Source: CAVZGO01 sp963774935 (lineage in GTDB: Bacteria > Chloroflexota > Anaerolineae > Anaerolineales > UBA4823). From it: DNA of 64,000 nucleotides. This document shows, in pieces, positions 9,628 through 18,743 of the stretch (the stretch's first letter is position 1; each line of letters begins with the position of its first letter). The translations under genes were made by a program, and so were the position numbers. The stretch covers positions 682,001-746,000 of the forward strand of contig CAVZGO010000003.1 of the NCBI GenBank assembly GCA_963774935.1, read 5' to 3'. The notes under the pieces are model-generated. The model was given only the letters and a program-made list of their open reading frames with translations, was not told where the DNA came from and did not search any database.

Positions 9628-11400
9628 TTACTCGTTAAAAATCTTACGATAAGAATCTGAGCTAGCCAACAATTCCTGATGACTGCCAGTGGCAACCAAC
9701 CTGCCATTGCGCAGCACCAAAATCAGGTCAGCCCAGCGAATTTGAGACAGGCGGTGCGTGATGATCAAGGTTGTCCTGCCACGCGATGCCGCGTAAATGG
9801 CACGCTGGATTTTATCTTCTGTCGCGCTATCGATCGCGCTGGTAGAGTCATCCAGCACCAGGATCTGCGGATCGGTTAAGAAAGCACGCGCCAGGGCTAA
9901 CCGCTGGCGCTGCCCACCAGAAAGTGTCACCCCGCGATCGCCGATCACTGTGTTGTAACCTTCCTGAAATGAAGTGATAAATTCATGCGCCTGTGCAGCC
10001 AGGGCGGCTTCTTCGACCGCTTCGGGATTCGCCTGGGGGTAACCGAAGGCAATATTCTCAGATATTTTGCGAGAAAACAGGAATATGTCCTGTTCAATAT
10101 TGGATATGCCGCGCCGCAATGCCTCCAGGTTCCATTCCTTCACGTCCAGGCCGTCGACCAGCACCTGACCAGATGATGCATCATAAGTGCGGTTAACCAG
10201 CCTTACCAGGGTGGTCTTGCCTGAACCAGTCTGTCCAACAATTGCTACGGTTTGCCCTGGTTTTACTTTGAAAGAGATATCCTCTAACTCGGGTTCTCCG
10301 CCCTCGCTGTAAGAGAAGCAGACATTTCGGAATTCGATTTCCCCGCGCATCGGCCCGCAGTAGCCTTGTGCGTTCTGATCCAGATTATTCTCGCGATTGA
10401 CCAGCTCCAGAATCCGACCGGCGCTCGAAATCCCCAGAGACACCTGAGAATATGCGAAGAGTGAAGTAAAGGTTGGAAATCCGAACAACTGGATCAAGCC
10501 AAAATAAGCGACAACATCACCAACACTGAGCAGCCCTTGCTCGAACAATACGAGCGCATGGAAGAGCGCAGCAGCTTCAGTAATCCCCAGAAGCAGCAGC
10601 GGGATGAAGCGCGCTTCCACATCGCCCTGACGGACGTAAGCATCACGGAAGCGCTTTGCATTTTCTACGAAACGCCTCACCTCGCTCTTTTCCTGCGCCA
10701 TCCCTTTAACGGTTTCAATGCCATCCAAAGCTTCTGCCAGACGCGTATTTAGCTGCCCAAACGAGCCTCGCACCTGGCTCGTAATTGGATTCAGCTCGTG
10801 CAGATATTGCCATAATGCGACGAAATACCCTATGATGAATAAAGCTGGGACAATCACCAGTGAAGGGTGGTAGCGGGGGGCAACAATCAATGGCATGACC
10901 ATAAACAACGCTGATCCAATGACCAGGTTCAGACCCGGACTGAAGAGAAAATTAATCTCCCGAACATCGTTCGTGGCGCGCGCCATCGTATCGCCGACCG
11001 GCTGAAGACTATGGAATGTCATGCTTTTGCCTAGCAAGCTGCCATACATCTCATCACGGATATCGCGCTCCATTTTTTGACCGATCAGCTCGGCGCTAAA
11101 ATTGCGCGCAAATTGCAATACGCCTCGCAACACCTGTGTGCCGGCGATCATAAGTGCGATAGGCAGCAACACACTGGCATTGGGTGGAGACTGGTTGATG
11201 GCGTTGAAAGCATTTCCCACATAGACCGGCACCAATGCCGCCAGAGCAGCATTACTGGTTGCGCCGATGACCATGATCAAAGCCAGGTACCAATAGCGGA
11301 GTGTATGTGAAAAAAGCCAGCGCGTGGGACTACGCCGATCGGTATGGTAACGATCGGGAAGGGTAAACTCCGAGGTATCAGTATTTGGTATAGCAGTCAT
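9628..11400 (-). CDS. ABC exporter half-subunit (degenerate Walker B)
   Basis: A 590-residue ABC exporter with membrane domain (about 30-315) and ATPase domain (about 345-585). Walker A GQTGSGKTT and signature LSGGQRQR are canonical, but Walker B reads LVLDDSTSAID, so the catalytic Glu is Asp. Together with the next gene, which has an intact Glu but an altered signature, it should form one asymmetric heterodimer. It is transcribed just before that partner (3 bp gap) and 74 bp after the cysteine-cluster gene. The organisation supports export as the job of this operon, but gives no clue to the cargo. Confidence 0.9.
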   Translation of the reverse strand: MTAIPNTDTSEFTLPDRYHTDRRSPTRWLFSHTLRYWYLALIMVIGATSNAALAALVPVYVGNAFNAINQSPPNASVLLPIALMIAGTQVLRGVLQFARNFSAELIGQKMERDIRDEMYGSLLGKSMTFHSLQPVGDTMARATNDVREINFLFSPGLNLVIGSALFMVMPLIVAPRYHPSLVIVPALFIIGYFVALWQYLHELNPITSQVRGSFGQLNTRLAEALDGIETVKGMAQEKSEVRRFVENAKRFRDAYVRQGDVEARFIPLLLLGITEAAALFHALVLFEQGLLSVGDVVAYFGLIQLFGFPTFTSLFAYSQVSLGISSAGRILELVNRENNLDQNAQGYCGPMRGEIEFRNVCFSYSEGGEPELEDISFKVKPGQTVAIVGQTGSGKTTLVRLVNRTYDASSGQVLVDGLDVKEWNLEALRRGISNIEQDIFLFSRKISENIAFGYPQANPEAVEEAALAAQAHEFITSFQEGYNTVIGDRGVTLSGGQRQRLALARAFLTDPQILVLDDSTSAIDSATEDKIQRAIYAASRGRTTLIITHRLSQIRWADLILVLRNGRLVATGSHQELLASSDSYRKIFNE

Positions 11401-11474
11401 CGGATGGTCATCAGACAGAAGGCCAGCTTCTTACCAGTGGAATGCCGGGGAATGGCGCAAGGATTGATTATACT

Positions 11475-12179
11475 TCACTCTTCCCCAGGAAAAGGCAGCG
11501 CCTCAGCAATTTTATACACCCCAAATTGTGGGAAAACCTGGCTGGAAACCCGCCGCATACGGCCATTGCGTGGCGTGAGCTTATAATCACAGCCATTGCG
11601 ATGCAGCAGAGGGATAGAGCGATGCCGGCGACCAAAAACACGCCGCATCAACGTAGATTGGTATCGAAAGCTCTCTCGCTCATCAGGCAGAAGCTGGAAA
11701 ATCTTGTCGAAAGTTTCGAAAAATTCCAGCCGGTATTTCGCAGTGACTCGCGAAAGGTGGCTGATCACCCAGCAGCGATCTTCATACTCCCAATAGTAGC
11801 TTATGCCTATGAACTCACCCCGGCGCGTGATGTACGGAAAAAACGGGAATGCCCGGCAGGTAATCGCACGATAGCTGCGCTGGCAGGCTTCATAGCCCTG
11901 GCATTCGATCAACACCTGCCCATCCGGCAGCCTGGCGGATAATTCAACCACCAGATGTGGCGAGGCGTGGTAAAGGTGCCACAAATCGGTACTCTTCTCG
12001 AGGTATGCCCATTCGTCTTCGTCGGCACTGGGCACACAGTGACCGGTATCACAGCAAAAAGGAGCACCGTTGGCGTTATAGACGCCGCATCGCATACCGC
12101 AGTCCAGGTCAGTCAGCGGAGCATGGAAACCATCATAAATTGATCGATAATCAGGTTGCGTCAGGTAGATTTCCTCCAA
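11475..12179 (-). CDS. YkgJ-like cysteine-cluster protein
   Basis: A 234-residue soluble protein with two Cys groups: DCGMRCG...PFCCDTGHC near residues 26-48 and ECQGYEACQ...CRAFPFFPYI near 90-115. The CC pair and the later C-R-x-F-P-F resemble the Fe/Zn-chelating cysteine cluster of the YkgJ family, so metal binding is likely, though the match is by pattern only. The C-terminal half is Arg-rich and has no recognised domain. It is on the same strand as and 74 bp upstream of the ABC exporter pair, so it may head that operon, and it is divergent from the AarF-type kinase with a 45-bp gap. Function unknown. Confidence 0.7.
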   Translation of the reverse strand: MEEIYLTQPDYRSIYDGFHAPLTDLDCGMRCGVYNANGAPFCCDTGHCVPSADEDEWAYLEKSTDLWHLYHASPHLVVELSARLPDGQVLIECQGYEACQRSYRAITCRAFPFFPYITRRGEFIGISYYWEYEDRCWVISHLSRVTAKYRLEFFETFDKIFQLLPDERESFRYQSTLMRRVFGRRHRSIPLLHRNGCDYKLTPRNGRMRRVSSQVFPQFGVYKIAEALPFPGEE

Positions 12180-12224
12180 TTAGAGGCGATTATAACAAGG
12201 AAGGAAAGGGTATAATCTCTTTTA

Positions 12225-13982
12225 ATGTATCGCGTACGCTACCAGCGGATCATAATATTCTTTGCTATTATAATAACCAGTTTGCTCTTTTGGGATGTCC
12301 TACTACCCCGCTTAGGACTCCGCCAGTGGAGCGCAAGGCGTAAATCCGCGCGCATGCAGGGCTATGCGGTCCGTTTCCGCAGGCTGGCAATCCAGATGGG
12401 CGGCGTGATGATTAAGGTTGGACAGTTCCTCTCCAGCCGGGTGGATATCTTACCGAGAGAAGTTACCGCCGAGCTCGCCGGGTTGCAAGATGAAGTGCCA
12501 GCAGTACCATTCGCTCAAATCAAGCAGGTAATTGAGGCGGAGTTTGGTGGTACCATCGAGCAATTTTTTGCCGCGTTCGATCCCAATCCCCTCGCCGCAG
12601 CATCCCTGGGGCAGGTGCATTGCGCCCGGCTGCGCCTTAAATCGCCACCTACGAACAACACCAGCCCAAATGGCATGGCGCCCCCTGCTAATCTCCAGGA
12701 TGTGGTGGTGAAGGTTCAGCGCCCCAATATCGAAAACCTGATCAACACAGATTTGCGAGCTTTAAAAACGGTAGGTCGGTGGCTGCAGCGTTATCGCCCG
12801 ATCAAGAAACGCGCCAATGTGCCGTTGCTGTTAGACGAATTCGCCCGGATATTATATGAAGAGATCGATTATCTGGCGGAGGGACGCAATGCAGAGACTT
12901 TCGCCTCAAATTTCAAAGACGACCCCCGCATTCGCGTGCCGGCTGTAATTTGGAGCTTCACCACCCAACGAGTGTTGACCTTAGAAAATGTGCTGGCAGT
13001 AAAAATCACTGATTATCAGGGCATCACCACCAGAGGGCTGAGCCGGGCTGAGGTAGCCTCCCGTTTGCTCGATACCTATTTGAAACAAATCTTTGAGGAT
13101 GGATTCTTCCACGCTGACCCCCATCCTGGCAACCTGTTTGTCAACCCCAATGTAAAATTCAACCCACACCTACATACAGACGATGCAGGGCAAAAACATC
13201 AGGCAGAGGTATCGACCACAATAGCCCCGTCCTGGCAGCTGACGTTTGTCGATTTCGGAATGGTTGGGCATGTGCCCCCCACCTTGCGCACCAACCTGCG
13301 CGAAGTGCTCATTGGCGTAGGGACGAAGGACTCGGCTCGCTGTATGCGCGCCTATCAGCAAATGGGCATCTTGCTCCCTGGTGCAGACCTGGAAATGCTG
13401 GATCGAGCTCAATCGAAGCTTTTTGATGAGTACTGGGGCAAGAACATGAGCGAGCTCTCGAACCTGACGATGACGGATTTCCGCCAATTTGCGGATGAGT
13501 TTCGTGAGCTGTTGTTCGACCTGCCCTTCCAGATTCCTCAGGACTTGATCTACCTCGCCCGGACGGTGAATATTCTATCCGGCATGTGCACCGGCTTGGA
13601 CCCCCAATTCAATGTTTTTGCGCACCTGGCTCCTTTTGCCCAAAAATTGATCAGCGAAGAAGCGCGCAACAATCGCGGAGTGTGGGTTGATGAGCTAAAA
13701 ACGATTGCCACCGGCTGGCTGCGAATGCCAATCCGGCTAGAAACGCTTCTCAGCAAGCTCGAACGCGGTGAGATATCCATGCGTACTCCCGAGCTCTCCC
13801 AGCAGGTCAACCGCATCGAGCGCTCTGTTCGTCAGATCACGATCGCCATCATCTTCACCGGATTGCTGCTGGGGGGCATCCAGCTCCTGCTTGCTGGCCA
13901 AACAACCCCAGGCTGGGTGCTTCTGGGAGTAGCAGCACTGTGTATTCCAGGGATAATCTTCACCCGTCTTATCAAGCGTTGA
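12225..13982 (+). CDS. AarF/ABC1/UbiB family kinase-like membrane protein
   Basis: A 585-residue protein of the ABC1/UbiB atypical kinase family. A hydrophobic N-terminal segment is followed by family motifs in order: the KxGQ motif in MIKVGQFLSSR, the Ala-rich ASLGQVH loop, the VVVKVQRP lysine, FFHADPHPGN (catalytic loop) and FVDFGM (metal-binding Asp). A Pro/Asn-rich insertion sits between the Ala-rich loop and the lysine. Two C-terminal membrane segments (about residues 530-580) complete the usual layout. Relatives act in ubiquinone or other isoprenoid-lipid metabolism as ATPases/kinases. There are no quinone synthesis genes beside it, so its target stays unassigned. Confidence 0.9.
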   Translation: MYRVRYQRIIIFFAIIITSLLFWDVLLPRLGLRQWSARRKSARMQGYAVRFRRLAIQMGGVMIKVGQFLSSRVDILPREVTAELAGLQDEVPAVPFAQIKQVIEAEFGGTIEQFFAAFDPNPLAAASLGQVHCARLRLKSPPTNNTSPNGMAPPANLQDVVVKVQRPNIENLINTDLRALKTVGRWLQRYRPIKKRANVPLLLDEFARILYEEIDYLAEGRNAETFASNFKDDPRIRVPAVIWSFTTQRVLTLENVLAVKITDYQGITTRGLSRAEVASRLLDTYLKQIFEDGFFHADPHPGNLFVNPNVKFNPHLHTDDAGQKHQAEVSTTIAPSWQLTFVDFGMVGHVPPTLRTNLREVLIGVGTKDSARCMRAYQQMGILLPGADLEMLDRAQSKLFDEYWGKNMSELSNLTMTDFRQFADEFRELLFDLPFQIPQDLIYLARTVNILSGMCTGLDPQFNVFAHLAPFAQKLISEEARNNRGVWVDELKTIATGWLRMPIRLETLLSKLERGEISMRTPELSQQVNRIERSVRQITIAIIFTGLLLGGIQLLLAGQTTPGWVLLGVAALCIPGIIFTRLIKR

Positions 13983-14094
13983 ATTTAGTGACAATTTCAG
14001 AGGGGGAAAGTGATTTTAATCCATTGCTAATCTCAAAGCATCGGTTAGAATCTAATCTATATCATTCTTTATTAATTTGGAGGATAAACCTGCC

Positions 14095-14994
14095 ATGACC
14101 ACAGAAATTCGAATCGATGCCCTGCTTCCTGCAGAAATGGCCAGCCGCGCTGAGCAAGTGGGTGTAAGAAAGGCTGAGATGCCTTTTATCACCATGTTCA
14201 CCCTGTCAATTCTGGCTGGCGCATTCATCGCTTTAGGAGCGATATTCGCCACCACTGTCCTGGCAGGCGGCATCACCATCAAAGACCCATCTGGTGCTAC
14301 GGTACTGGTGACAGCCCTGCCATTCGGGCTTAATCGCTTACTGGCTGGACTGGTATTCTGTCTGGGTCTAATCCTTGTCGTGGTTGGCGGAGCGGAGCTG
14401 TTCACGGGGAATAATCTCATCGTGATGGCTTGGGCAAGCCGCAAGGTGAGCACCGCAGGCCTGGTGCGCAATTGGACCACCGTCTATCTGGGCAATTTCA
14501 TCGGATCAATCGGCACTGCGGCGATTATTTTCTTTGGAAAACAGTACACGTTTGGCGGCGGAGCGATTGGCTTGACCGCCCTCAATATCGCTAAAGCCAA
14601 AGTTGAGCTTGATTTTGTTCAAGCCATTGCGCTTGGTATTTTGTGCAATGCCCTGGTATGCCTGGCTGTCTGGATGTGCTTCAGCGCTCGCAGCACTACT
14701 GATAAAATCCTGGCGATTATCTTCCCAATCTCGGCATTCGTCGCTGCCGGATTTGAGCATAGCGTCGCCAATATGTACTTTATCCCCATCGGCTTGTTCA
14801 TCAAGAATTACGCGAATGAGGCGTTTTGGACCTCGATCGGTAAAACCGCTGCAGACTATGGGTCGATCACCTGGACGTCGTTCCTGGTGAATAATTTGCT
14901 GCCGGTTACCATTGGTAACATCATCGGTGGGGCAATTTTGGTGGCTGCAGTGTACTGGCTGGTCTTCCTGCGCCCGGCGAAAAAATCACAATGA
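14095..14994 (+). CDS. Formate/nitrite transporter (FNT) family channel
   Basis: About 299 residues with six transmembrane segments, typical of the pentameric FNT channels that carry formate, nitrite, hydrosulfide or acetate. The conserved Lys before the membrane (IAKAKVELDF) and the GFEHSVANMYFIP segment with the selectivity His are present. ATG 14095 is preceded by GGAGG (14079-14083, 11 bp spacing); a TTG start at 14077 would lie in that ribosome site. The gene is alone on the plus strand and its end overlaps the convergent murE by 9 bp. Which anion it carries cannot be told from sequence. Confidence 0.9.
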   Translation: MTTEIRIDALLPAEMASRAEQVGVRKAEMPFITMFTLSILAGAFIALGAIFATTVLAGGITIKDPSGATVLVTALPFGLNRLLAGLVFCLGLILVVVGGAELFTGNNLIVMAWASRKVSTAGLVRNWTTVYLGNFIGSIGTAAIIFFGKQYTFGGGAIGLTALNIAKAKVELDFVQAIALGILCNALVCLAVWMCFSARSTTDKILAIIFPISAFVAAGFEHSVANMYFIPIGLFIKNYANEAFWTSIGKTAADYGSITWTSFLVNNLLPVTIGNIIGGAILVAAVYWLVFLRPAKKSQ

Positions 14995-16566
14995 GCTGGT
15001 AGGTAATTTCGGCATCCGGGGACCCGGTACATTCAATAATTCTGCCAGGGCAGACCGCATGGCGATCCGGTCATCCCAGGGATATTCGATTTCACCGAAA
15101 CACATCGACTGTTCATGACCTTTGCCGCAGGCGACCACCAGGTCGCCTGGCTCGGCATGATTGACCGCAAAGCGAATTGCTCCGCCGCGATCTTGAATGC
15201 GCCAGAAGTCCTTCCCTTCTTCTGCGCCTTTGGCAATTGCCCCAGCAGCCATGTCCGCCAGGATTGCTTCCAGTGACTCGGTGCGCGGATCCTCAGCCGT
15301 AAAAATCGATTTGTCTGCATACTGCGCAGCGATTTCCGCCATCATCCGTCGTTTTGCACGGTCGCGTAAGCCTGCAGAGCCAAATACCACGATCACTCTA
15401 CCACTGGTCAGGTGCCTGCACGCCTCCAAAGTTCGCTGCAAGGCGTTCGGTGTGTGGGCAAAGTCCACAATTGCAGTAAAATTCAGCTTCGCCTCGCCTT
15501 CGCCAGCCACCCAGATTTGCTCCATGCGACCTGGCACACCTGGCATGTCTCGAATTCCAGCCTGGATCACACCGGCAGGCAGATCGAGAACCCCAGCCGC
15601 GGTAGCAGTTGCTGCCAGACAGTTCAATACATTGTAGAGACCATAGAAATGCGTCTGAACCGGAAATCGTAAAGCTCTTCCACCGGCTAATTCGACCACA
15701 GCATCGAATGAAGTGCCATCCGTCAAATGCTGCACATTTTCAGCGCGTACCTGCGAATTTTCAGCCAAACCATAACTGACGATTGGCACCGCTGTAAGGC
15801 TGCGAAGGAAGTCAAATGAAGCATCATCCTGATTCAAAACCGCTCCACAAGGCGCATGATGAGCCTTATGTGATGTTTTCCCTAATTCCGCGAACAATAT
15901 CCCCTTGGCTGCCCGGTATGACTCATAGGTCTTATGATAATCCAGATGCTCGTGGGTGATGTTCGTGACTACCCCTATGTCGAAATCACAGCCCAGCACG
16001 CGTTTCTGCTCTAGCCCGTGCGAAGTGGCTTCGATGACAACGTGGCTTAGCCCTGATGAGACCATCTGAGCGAGTAAGTGCTGCACTTCCGGAGCTTCTG
16101 GCGTGGTGACGTGAAATCCTGTATCGAGGTACTGATCGCCGATCACCGCGTTGACGGTAGAAATCATGCCAGCTTTCAGACCTGCAGCAATCAAGATTTG
16201 ATAGATGATATTTGTTGTGGTGGTTTTCCCATCCGTGCCCGTTACACCTATGACAGTCAGATGCCTGGCTGGGAAGTTATTATAGGCAGCCGAAAGCAAC
16301 GCCAGCGCAAGCCGGCTGTCATCAACCTGGAAATAAGGCACCGTGATGTTTTCAATGGCACGCTCGCCAATGACCGCCACAGCACCTTTCTGAACCGCCT
16401 GTGGGATGAAGCGGTGACCATCTGTGGTACCCCCGGTCAAGGCAACAAATACCGAGCCCTGCTCCACCTGGCGCGAATCGTACCGGATGCTGGTAACGCC
16501 AATTTTTGGCAGGTTAACAGGCACGTCCCAATGTAGTGCTTGAACAAGCTTGTTTAACGGAACCAT
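14986..16566 (-). CDS. murE: UDP-N-acetylmuramoyl-tripeptide synthetase (Mur ligase E)
   Basis: A 526-residue Mur ligase with the three usual domains. The P-loop is GVTGTDGKTTTTN (about residue 110), the substrate-binding TPEAPEVQ and a C-terminal EDPRTES motif follow. MurE adds the diamino acid to UDP-MurNAc-dipeptide in the cytosol. The Arg of the D-P-R motif is the one that in known enzymes favours meso-diaminopimelate over Lys, but the residue before it is Asp after Glu rather than the usual D-N, so I leave the amino acid open. It lies 82 bp downstream of the ATP synthase Fo genes on the same strand, where the F1 genes would normally be. Confidence 0.93.
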   Translation of the reverse strand: MVPLNKLVQALHWDVPVNLPKIGVTSIRYDSRQVEQGSVFVALTGGTTDGHRFIPQAVQKGAVAVIGERAIENITVPYFQVDDSRLALALLSAAYNNFPARHLTVIGVTGTDGKTTTTNIIYQILIAAGLKAGMISTVNAVIGDQYLDTGFHVTTPEAPEVQHLLAQMVSSGLSHVVIEATSHGLEQKRVLGCDFDIGVVTNITHEHLDYHKTYESYRAAKGILFAELGKTSHKAHHAPCGAVLNQDDASFDFLRSLTAVPIVSYGLAENSQVRAENVQHLTDGTSFDAVVELAGGRALRFPVQTHFYGLYNVLNCLAATATAAGVLDLPAGVIQAGIRDMPGVPGRMEQIWVAGEGEAKLNFTAIVDFAHTPNALQRTLEACRHLTSGRVIVVFGSAGLRDRAKRRMMAEIAAQYADKSIFTAEDPRTESLEAILADMAAGAIAKGAEEGKDFWRIQDRGGAIRFAVNHAEPGDLVVACGKGHEQSMCFGEIEYPWDDRIAMRSALAELLNVPGPRMPKLPTSSL

Positions 16567-16584
16567 CGATTTTCTATTAAATTA

Positions 16585-16624
16585 AGGGTGTCTCAGACAG
16601 GTAAGAACCCATCCAAAACACCCT
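16585..16624 (-). terminator. Possible weak hairpin between atpF and murE
   Basis: Inverted repeat with 7-bp arms, AGGGTGT and ACACCCT, 26 bases apart, followed on the minus strand by a short A/T run (TTAATTTAATAG) rather than a clean U tract. It could slow or partly end transcription after the Fo genes; the long loop makes a strong terminator unlikely. Confidence 0.3.
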
Positions 16625-16648
16625 GATCGTAAGAATCAAGCAGAAGGC

Positions 16649-17386
16649 TTAATGCAGACTTTGGCGCAGCGACTCAAGCTGGCCTGCGACGGAGCCATCT
16701 ACTACCTTATCTCCAACTTTTACGACCACGCCACCTAAAATGGTGGGGTCCACGCGGAAGGTAACCGTCTGGCTGCCGGTCTTGGAGAGCACATCCTGGC
16801 GGATGATATCCTTCTCCTTGTCGGTCAGCGGTACTGCACTGACGATTTCAGCAGACGCACCGGCAATCGTGGTGCCCTCAAGCACGGTTACTTTACCGGA
16901 TTTCACCCCAGAGAAGAACTCCTCGATCAGAGAATGCTGGCGTGTGCTGTCGGTCAGCTCCTCACCAACCAGCTTCTGCGTTGCCGAGATCGCCAGCGCA
17001 GCAACCTGACCACGCACCTCGGAAAGCAGTAGTTCTCGCTCCTGATCGGCTTCAACTGAAGCATTTGAGCGGATCTTCACCGCGTCTTCTTCAGCCCGGG
17101 CGATGATTTCCTGATAGGTGACATCTGCACGCTCAGAAGCCTCACGAAGCTTCTGAAGCGCTTCAGCCTGCACCTTCGTCATCACGTCGCGCGCTTCCTT
17201 CTCTGCATTGGCGCGCGCTTCAGCCGCTACACGGGCATCTTCAAGACCCTGGGCTATTGCCGCTCGCCGCTTTTGCAGCAGGTTCATGATTGGAGTGAAT
17301 ACGAACGCCCTCAGAATGAGGAAGACGATTAGAAAGTTAAATATCTGGACAAACAGATAACCAAGGTTTAGGCCTAATGCATCCAA
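16649..17386 (-). CDS. atpF: ATP synthase Fo subunit b fused to a C-terminal delta-like domain
   Basis: A 245-residue protein. Residues 1-165 are a standard b subunit: one N-terminal membrane segment (about 8-30) and a long charged helix. The last ~65 residues (from about 180) match the C-terminal part of the delta/OSCP subunit, including the closing LGGVVVKVGDKVVDGSVAGQ pattern (Gly-Gly, Gly-Asp, Asp-Gly-Ser). The N-terminal six-helix domain of delta, which grips subunit alpha, is not present: the linker after the b helix is too short. Full b-delta fusions are known in mycobacteria; this is a shorter version. It is last of the Fo genes (after a and c); no alpha, gamma, beta or epsilon gene follows. 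Confidence 0.85.
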   Translation of the reverse strand: MDALGLNLGYLFVQIFNFLIVFLILRAFVFTPIMNLLQKRRAAIAQGLEDARVAAEARANAEKEARDVMTKVQAEALQKLREASERADVTYQEIIARAEEDAVKIRSNASVEADQERELLLSEVRGQVAALAISATQKLVGEELTDSTRQHSLIEEFFSGVKSGKVTVLEGTTIAGASAEIVSAVPLTDKEKDIIRQDVLSKTGSQTVTFRVDPTILGGVVVKVGDKVVDGSVAGQLESLRQSLH

Positions 17387-17419
17387 ATCACGCCTCCTCT
17401 ACTATTGAACCTGCGCATC

Positions 17420-17647
17420 TTAACCAACAAACAAGATCAATAGGGCCACCACGAGGCAGTAAATAGCTACTGCTTCGGCGAAGGCAATACCCAGGATCAT
17501 GTTGGTTTGCACATTGCCACTGGCGTCCGGATTCCGTGCAATACCCTGGACTGCGCCATTGACCAGCAAGCCAATGCCTAAACCCGCGCCAATCGTACCC
17601 AGCATTGCCAAACCTGCCCCAATAAATTTCGCTGCCGATGCATCCAT
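17420..17647 (-). CDS. atpE: ATP synthase Fo subunit c
   Basis: A 75-residue two-helix proteolipid. The first helix has the Gly-rich packing motif (IGAGLGIGLLVNG), the loop is ARNPDASG, and the second helix carries the ion-carrying Glu in AFAEAVAIY. The residues that make a sodium site in other c subunits (Gln in helix 1, Ser/Thr after the Glu) are absent, so protons are the likely coupling ion. A strong AAGGAGG ribosome site precedes the ATG. The gene lies 61 bp after atpB and 33 bp before the b/delta gene. Confidence 0.95.
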   Translation of the reverse strand: MDASAAKFIGAGLAMLGTIGAGLGIGLLVNGAVQGIARNPDASGNVQTNMILGIAFAEAVAIYCLVVALLILFVG

Positions 17648-17708
17648 AATCTGATAGCCTCCTTGATTAAATTTATTCTTTCTTGATAGTATGAGTTAGG
17701 TAAATGCC

Positions 17709-18743
17709 TTAATGGCCTTCTGCGGCATGTTCGCCATGACCAGCAGTAGCTTGAGACATGAATACCATGGTTAACATTCCAAAGACAACAGCCTGGATCA
17801 AACCAACAAAGAATTCCAGAAGCAAGAAAATTGATTGCGCAAAAATTGGAACCAGGGTTCCGATTACAAACAGCAGCACGGTGCCGGCAAAAATATTGCC
17901 GAACAACCGGAAGGAGAAGGACAGGATTTTTGAGATTTCTGAGACCATCTCCAGTATGCCAACTCCAAAATCAATCGCGCCAAACAAAGGCGATTTCGCC
18001 ATCCCTTTTACATTAATAAACTTTTGAAAATAGGAAAAGCCAAGTGCCCGGTAACCAAACACCTGTGTCATCGTCACAGAAATCAATGCCAGTGCGACAG
18101 TGAAATTCAAGTCGGTGGAGAGCACCCGGATATACGGCACAAGCTCGTAGCATTCTGCTGCATGCTCCCCGCCTTCAGCTGCTGCTTCTTCACAGGCTGG
18201 ATAGACCAGAGTGGCGAGATTCCCCGTTAATTGCTGCACTTGATATCCCTCACCTTCATGCGCTTGGTGGAGGATGCCTATGCTATCAACCCCGGGTATC
18301 AATTCCATCCAGTTGACAATCAAGACAAATAAAGTAATCGTAGCGAAGAATGGAAAGATTTTACGCGCCCATTTTCCAGCGGTTGATTCAGTCAGGTTGT
18401 AGATCATCTCCAGGATGGCTTCGATCGCACCGGTCACTCCCATTGGGATCAGGCTGCCATCTTTATCGACCTTCTTTACTACCCTACGCACCGTCAATGC
18501 CATGAGAATAATAAGGACATCTGCAATCACCATGGCGGTGAGAGTATTCGTCCAGTAGAAGTTGCCGAACAGCGGAGTCTCCGAATATTTTTCCGCTGGA
18601 ACCTGGATGTGAGGCAAAATCGGCGGAAAACCCTCAAAGCTAGTAAATGGTATTCCGTATGCTGCAAAAAAGCTCAGGACCATGATCAGGACAATTAAAT
18701 ATCGATTTGGGATCCCAAGAATACGTTTCTTCTGATTATTCAC
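17709..18743 (-). CDS. atpB: ATP synthase Fo subunit a
   Basis: A 344-residue subunit a, longer than the ~270 of E. coli. The essential Arg is in FSFRLFGNIFAGT near the C-terminus, and the final helices are typical. The extra length comes from an extended N-terminal region and a hydrophilic Glu/His/Cys-containing insertion of about 45 residues (about 165-215) in a loop between helices, ending with a His-rich tail (GHGEHAAEGH). Its start overlaps atpI by 4 bp, so translation is coupled. With subunits c and b it forms the membrane half of the ATP synthase. Confidence 0.94.
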   Translation of the reverse strand: MNNQKKRILGIPNRYLIVLIMVLSFFAAYGIPFTSFEGFPPILPHIQVPAEKYSETPLFGNFYWTNTLTAMVIADVLIILMALTVRRVVKKVDKDGSLIPMGVTGAIEAILEMIYNLTESTAGKWARKIFPFFATITLFVLIVNWMELIPGVDSIGILHQAHEGEGYQVQQLTGNLATLVYPACEEAAAEGGEHAAECYELVPYIRVLSTDLNFTVALALISVTMTQVFGYRALGFSYFQKFINVKGMAKSPLFGAIDFGVGILEMVSEISKILSFSFRLFGNIFAGTVLLFVIGTLVPIFAQSIFLLLEFFVGLIQAVVFGMLTMVFMSQATAGHGEHAAEGH

